DNA from: JAEXNA01 sp037189585
Lineage (GTDB): Bacteria > Vulcanimicrobiota > Xenobia > Xenobiales > JADMJV01
Length of the DNA: 64,000 bases
Direction of reading: 5' to 3'
NCBI GenBank assembly: GCA_037189585.1
Contig: JBBCJA010000026.1
Span: 62,001-126,000, forward strand
The number at the start of each line of letters is the position of its first letter. Positions within the stretch are counted from its first letter, which is position 1. Both the position numbers and the translations under genes were made by a program. Under the pieces are notes generated by a model, which saw only the letters and a list, made by a program, of their open reading frames with translations, had not been told where the DNA came from and made no database searches. Shown piece by piece: positions 60,634-64,000 of this stretch.

Positions 60634-60672
60634 CATCTTCCTAACATGTGGTTGGGGGCTTTCTCGTAAGGT
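60630..60672 (+). promoter_or_regulatory. Promoter with 11-bp direct repeats (tandem family 3)
   Basis: TTAACA (60630-60635), 5 bases, CTAACA (60641-60646), 20 bases, TAAGGT (60667-60672). The first hexamer overlaps the preceding stop codon TAA. Same spacing as at 6413 and 59265. Confidence 0.5.
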
Positions 60673-60715
60673 TGTTTCACAGACAGAGAGCCTTATTCAT
60701 CCAGGAGTTGCACCC

Positions 60716-61333
60716 ATGCTTATCAAGTCAGGAGTCACCGACACGACCGTTCTTAGCGCCAAGCGCCGGCCTAAGAGCAGCGAGAACAAAGACACCGCCG
60801 TCCCCGGTCCGGGAAACAATGGCGGAGGAGCCGGCGGACGCTTGCTGGACAAGGTTACCAGTGGAATCGAAACTTTAGTTTACGAAAGTACCGCGGTTCT
60901 ACAGAACGATCCGGCTTTGGCCGTGCGAGAGTTCGCCACCCGAGTTCATGATGGAGCTTCCCGCGGATACGGCAGCGCGGATCTGCAAGCCTGGGCCCCC
61001 TACGTCGGTGTGGGAGCCAGAACTCTTATCGCCGGCGCCAACATTTTACGAGCCCAGACCACGCTTAAGGACAAGTCCGTTAGCGGGTTGGAGAAGGGTC
61101 TCGACGTCGTCCGAGTGGCTACCGATCTTATCGGTGTCGCGGGCGCCGTGATGCGCGTCGTCTCGCCGGAATGGGCCCCTCTGGGAACCAAAATGATGGG
61201 AATCGCCCAGAGTGCCGACCTGGTCAGTCACGGAGCTCGCTTCGGCTTTCACGCCGCTCCTCGCGTTAAAGAGTACCTGCGCCTCCACGAGGAAAAGAAA
61301 GCGAAAAAGAAAGCTAGCGGCGAGGTTGAGTGA
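60716..61333 (+). CDS. Tandem-family protein 3 (unknown)
   Basis: A 205-residue protein, near duplicate of the gene at 60007 in its central 150 residues. The block from VYESTAVLQNDPALAV to DLVSHGARFGFHAAPRVK is almost unchanged. It starts MLIKSG with no signal peptide, and AGGAG precedes ATG 60716. The first 45 residues vary (RRPKSSENKDTAVPG and a Gly/Asn-rich stretch); the end is Lys-rich (HEEKKAKKKASGEVE). No catalytic motif or known domain is recognised. The three copies point to recent duplication followed by divergence of the ends. Confidence 0.7.
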   Translation: MLIKSGVTDTTVLSAKRRPKSSENKDTAVPGPGNNGGGAGGRLLDKVTSGIETLVYESTAVLQNDPALAVREFATRVHDGASRGYGSADLQAWAPYVGVGARTLIAGANILRAQTTLKDKSVSGLEKGLDVVRVATDLIGVAGAVMRVVSPEWAPLGTKMMGIAQSADLVSHGARFGFHAAPRVKEYLRLHEEKKAKKKASGEVE

Positions 61334-61344
61334 ACCGCCGAGCT

Positions 61345-62472
61345 CTATCGTAGAGCATCGCGGACACCGGCCAAGGCATCCTCAAATTCGAGAAAGAATC
61401 CGTCGAAGCTTCGAGTGTGGGTGAGCATCTCGCTCTCGACTAAAGTGAAAGCTCGGTCGGTGGCCGCCCGTTGGGACTCCTCGGAATCGCTGCCCCGGCC
61501 AAGCGCTCTTTGATAAAAAAGCAGAATGGACAGCCCGCAAGAAAGGGCCAGCAGCCGGGACACAATCGTTCCGTTCACCAGACGCTTTCCGAAGATCGCT
61601 TGGCGGACGTAGGTGTCGATCATTCGGGAGAGTTCCAGGCTATCCGGCCTTAACAACGCAAAATCACGAAGCTCCACACCCAACTTGGAAGAGAAGTGGC
61701 CACCTCCGTTCCAGAGGAGACTGCCTAGCCTGGCGCGCTCCAAGGGGTCGCTCATTCCGTCCTCGGTAACCGCGATCAAGTTGCAGCTGACCATGGCCAG
61801 CAGTTCACGATCGAAACCTCCCAGGTTGCACGGTGTCGAAAGCGATCCACCGAGCGGCTGGTCTTCCCGCCTGTCTATGGTGACCATTAACAAATTCACG
61901 GCCACGGTCAATAGCGAGCCGGCCGGGTCATCAGCAGACAGGGCGTCGAGAATCCTGGACTCAAGCTCCAGGTAGTCGGACCAGCTGATCCAGTGTCCGC
62001 GACGGACCTCAACCTTGTCTCCCACGCACCCCGCGGTGGGAACTTCATTCCACCGGCTTTCGAGCATCGCTTCTAGGGCCGGCCGTTGCGATTCGACCCA
62101 GGGTCCGGTCTGTTCGAGCACCGCGGGACAGGCGTGGGAGAGGGCGGTGTAGATTCCGTCTGGGGTCTGAGTGAAAAGATAAGGATAGGTTTGGCACACG
62201 ATCGGCTTGGCCTGGGAACCTAGCTCGGCGTGAATTTCACAGGCCTGATCGGAAGTGAGGAAAAGACATGAATTCTCGTCGTCGCGAGAAACGATGAGTC
62301 GATCGGAGATAACTTTCAAGGGATGATAGCCGGCTCGAGCCTTTTCCCGATAGGCGTGAGAGTTTCGGATCGCGGGCTCGGCCGAGGGTTCGACCACGAT
62401 GGTCCAGTTGGCTCTACAGCAACGACCACACCCGGTGCATTCGTAGCGATGGTGAGGGAGATGGAGTCGCAA
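61345..62472 (-). CDS. YkgJ/FliB-like cysteine-cluster protein
   Basis: A 375-residue protein with the metal-binding cysteine cluster of the YkgJ/CxxCxxCC family. The start has YECTGCGRCCRANW (near 10-23), followed by NSCLFLTSDQACEIHAEL and KPIVCQTYPYLF, which complete a set of 7-8 cysteines likely to bind iron-sulfur or zinc. Related sequences include flagellin lysine-methylase FliB, but a methylase motif is not obvious. The remaining 250 residues are a helical domain I do not recognise. It lies 12 bases after tandem-family protein 3, on the opposite strand, and 8 bases after the next minus-strand gene. Confidence 0.78.
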   Translation of the reverse strand: MRLHLPHHRYECTGCGRCCRANWTIVVEPSAEPAIRNSHAYREKARAGYHPLKVISDRLIVSRDDENSCLFLTSDQACEIHAELGSQAKPIVCQTYPYLFTQTPDGIYTALSHACPAVLEQTGPWVESQRPALEAMLESRWNEVPTAGCVGDKVEVRRGHWISWSDYLELESRILDALSADDPAGSLLTVAVNLLMVTIDRREDQPLGGSLSTPCNLGGFDRELLAMVSCNLIAVTEDGMSDPLERARLGSLLWNGGGHFSSKLGVELRDFALLRPDSLELSRMIDTYVRQAIFGKRLVNGTIVSRLLALSCGLSILLFYQRALGRGSDSEESQRAATDRAFTLVESEMLTHTRSFDGFFLEFEDALAGVRDALR

Positions 62473-62479
62473 ACAGACC

Positions 62480-63064
62480 TTACAGATCGACCACGGTCAC
62501 ACTGAGATCGTAGCGGAGAAAGTTGCCCTCGAGGTCGAAATAGGCCGTCCGTTGATGTTCCTCATCCCAACTGGGTTCGAACTCCAAGATCCAGTAGCGG
62601 TCGTCGCGTAGACCACGGTAGACCCGCATGGCGGCTAACTTCCAGTCATTGTCGAGCGCTTGTGGGTCGGACGCGACTCGCTCTACGATGGGTCGGAGCT
62701 CCGCCTCGAAGGGTTCTCCCAAAACGGCGTCATAGGCGTCTTGCAGATCCTCGATAGCATGGGCTCGGGCCGCCTCTACCAGTTCACCCACCCGGGGCCA
62801 CAACTTTTCGAAGCGTTCCAGATCTTCGGAGTCAGGAGCCTTTCGGGAGCCCGGAATCTCCACCGTCATCGCGGGCTCTCCCTGACGATAGTGGGGAACC
62901 AGGAATCTCCACTGGTCGCCATCATGGACCAGAGTGCCCCATCTGGGATGGTCGATTTTACGCCGGGTCTTTTCGTAGATCCAGGCCAGACCGCCAAGAG
63001 TGATCATACCGCCGATAATCACCGCGGGGAAGTAGAGTAGGGGATCTATCCGTCGGCTATTCAT
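62480..63064 (-). CDS. Membrane-anchored protein of unknown function (194 aa)
   Basis: A 194-residue protein: one transmembrane helix near the start (about 10-30, LLYFPAVIIGGMITLGGLAW), then a soluble alpha/beta domain of 150 residues with many aromatic residues (DHPRWGTLVHDGDQWRFLVP, AAMRVYRGLRDDRYWILEFE, RTAYFDLEGNFLRYDLSVTV). The N-in/C-out or reversed topology cannot be decided. I recognise no family or active site. It lies 7 bases downstream of the gene at 63071 on the same strand and 8 bases upstream of the YkgJ-like gene, so the three form a probable operon. Confidence 0.6.
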   Translation of the reverse strand: MNSRRIDPLLYFPAVIIGGMITLGGLAWIYEKTRRKIDHPRWGTLVHDGDQWRFLVPHYRQGEPAMTVEIPGSRKAPDSEDLERFEKLWPRVGELVEAARAHAIEDLQDAYDAVLGEPFEAELRPIVERVASDPQALDNDWKLAAMRVYRGLRDDRYWILEFEPSWDEEHQRTAYFDLEGNFLRYDLSVTVVDL

Positions 63065-63070
63065 AGGCTC

Positions 63071-64000
63071 TTAAGGCTCTGGGGTCGTGGCCGGGCGGCC
63101 GATGGCCTCTTTGGCCCGGTCGCTGCGGCGAGATTCGGTCAGAGTCGAGCCGTCGAGAGAGTTGATATCTTTCTGCGACAGATCCAGGCGAGGGGCGAAG
63201 GCCTTTTTGTGAAATTCCTCGGCCAGCGCCTCGGCCGCGCTTTTGTCCTTACGTTCGGGATCTTTGATCGGCACGGCTGCTTCGGCCAGAAGAGTGCCGT
63301 GAGGGGTGGAGAGAGAGGCGATCAGGTTGGATCCGCCTTGGCTGACCTTGATGGTGTAGCCGCGCGAATCGGAGTGAAAACGCGGGCTTTTGGAGATGGA
63401 GCGAGCCACCTCCTGACAAGCGGCGTCGGCCGAGGCGGAGATGGTTACCGGTATGGAGATGGCGAGATGGCGGAACATGGCCGGAGCCGTGTCGAAGACG
63501 CGGGTTCCCACCTCCATCGCCTCCTCGAATCGATCCTCGTCGAAAAGCATGCCCGCGAGTCGCGCTTCGGCCCGCGCTCGCAAAACAGCCCGCGCCTCGG
63601 TGACTTTGGGGATGGCCGCTTTGAGTGTTTCGATAGCCGTGTCTTCGTCTCCCAGGGCGTAGGAGACTTCCGCCCGGATCACCTCAAGAGTCGGCTTCTC
63701 CCACTCGAACGACTCGGGGGGTGATTCGTACAGCTCGGTCAAAGCTTCCGAGGCCACGCCGGCGCCATAGATTCCGACCAGGTCCGGTCGATGCCAATCG
63801 GTCACCACGATGGTTCGTGGCGCGTAGTAAGGTCGCAGAGAGGCGCCGACCCGCTTGTGCTTGGTGACCAGAGCTTGAATCTGGATGTCCGCAAGGCGAG
63901 CCTTGGCCGTCAACTCTCGTCGTTTGAAAGAGGCCTTCCACCATGGCAGACCATGAGTCCAGGTCTGGCTCTCTCGCAGACGAGAAGCCTCGGCCATCAA
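63071..64000 (-). CDS. TPR-like protein, partial (5' end outside window)
   Basis: At least 309 residues, probably cut by the window end because the reading frame is open to 64000. A helical region (about 85-165) reads like TPR repeats: SYALGDEDTAIETLKAAIPK and ARLAGMLFDEDRFEEAMEV. It is followed by a beta-rich domain (about 175-245; ISIPVTISASADAACQEVAR, GYTIKVSQGGSNLIASLST) and a charged C-terminal tail (ESRRSDRAKEAIGRPATTPE). No enzyme motif is seen. Its start cannot be fixed. Likely first or second gene of the minus-strand operon with the two downstream genes. Confidence 0.6.
   Translation of the reverse strand: MMAEASRLRESQTWTHGLPWWKASFKRRELTAKARLADIQIQALVTKHKRVGASLRPYYAPRTIVVTDWHRPDLVGIYGAGVASEALTELYESPPESFEWEKPTLEVIRAEVSYALGDEDTAIETLKAAIPKVTEARAVLRARAEARLAGMLFDEDRFEEAMEVGTRVFDTAPAMFRHLAISIPVTISASADAACQEVARSISKSPRFHSDSRGYTIKVSQGGSNLIASLSTPHGTLLAEAAVPIKDPERKDKSAAEALAEEFHKKAFAPRLDLSQKDINSLDGSTLTESRRSDRAKEAIGRPATTPEP

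Overview
The window comes from a diderm (outer-membrane) bacterium of moderately high GC that I cannot place firmly. A two-partner secretion pair (TpsB porin plus TpsA exoprotein) requires an outer membrane. Several protein families point away from the best-studied Proteobacteria: secreted caspase-like peptidases, serine/threonine kinases ending in PEGA repeats, a kinase-like domain fused into a pilus/secretion ATPase, duplicated Uma2 proteins and a ThrRS without a TGS domain. Vulcanimicrobiota/Eremiobacterota-type, Armatimonadota-like or Myxococcota-like lineages are possible (inference, low confidence). I see no rRNA, tRNA, CRISPR array, transposase or phage genes. No gene-free stretch exceeds 300 bases.

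Layout. 0-5 kb: Nudix hydrolase, DUF2306 membrane protein, methyltransferase, a palindromic MITE-like repeat, an M15-fold metallopeptidase-like protein and four tandem small membrane proteins. 5-9.5 kb: a zinc-ribbon SDR, an EF-hand/M14 carboxypeptidase and a large unknown protein. 9.5-16.6 kb: lexA with a degenerate RecA/ImuA-like gene, a metallophosphatase, a diguanylate cyclase, an FHA protein, an SDR and a LOG-family protein. 16.6-25.7 kb: a second palindromic element, shikimate and lysine genes (aroK; dapA-aroA-aroE), PilZ, two glycine-zipper proteins and an isolated aceK. 25.7-30.6 kb: thrS, two Uma2 paralogs, a HAD phosphatase and an FmdB zinc ribbon.

30.6-40 kb is a type IV pilus/type II secretion-like locus. 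It has a GspE/PilB ATPase carrying an apparent pseudokinase, PilW/PilV-like prepilins, a very large PilX-like protein, GspF/PilC and an HD-GYP-like protein translationally coupled to GspF. 40-51.5 kb is the most unusual block. One operon reads exported caspase, AAA/TPR/PEGA kinase, exported SUMF1-type protein. It faces a second PEGA kinase that is divergent from an exported caspase overlapping a pseudocaspase with both catalytic residues lost. It shares a bidirectional terminator with a TpsB-TpsA pair (51.7-55.2 kb); tpsB is preceded by a 14-codon leader ORF that overlaps its start.

55-64 kb: a PNPOx-like/GNAT fusion divergent from a MocR regulator, an AI-2E-family permease, three tandem paralogs of an unrecognised family, a YkgJ-like protein and two unknown proteins, the last cut by the window end. 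Several genes without signal peptides (M14 peptidase, glycine-zipper proteins, the tandem family) share a promoter layout of two hexamers 11 bp apart followed at fixed spacing by a -10-like hexamer. This suggests common control by an OmpR/PhoB-type regulator. Cyclic-di-GMP parts (GGEEF, PilZ, HD-GYP-like, MshEN-like) are scattered through the window.
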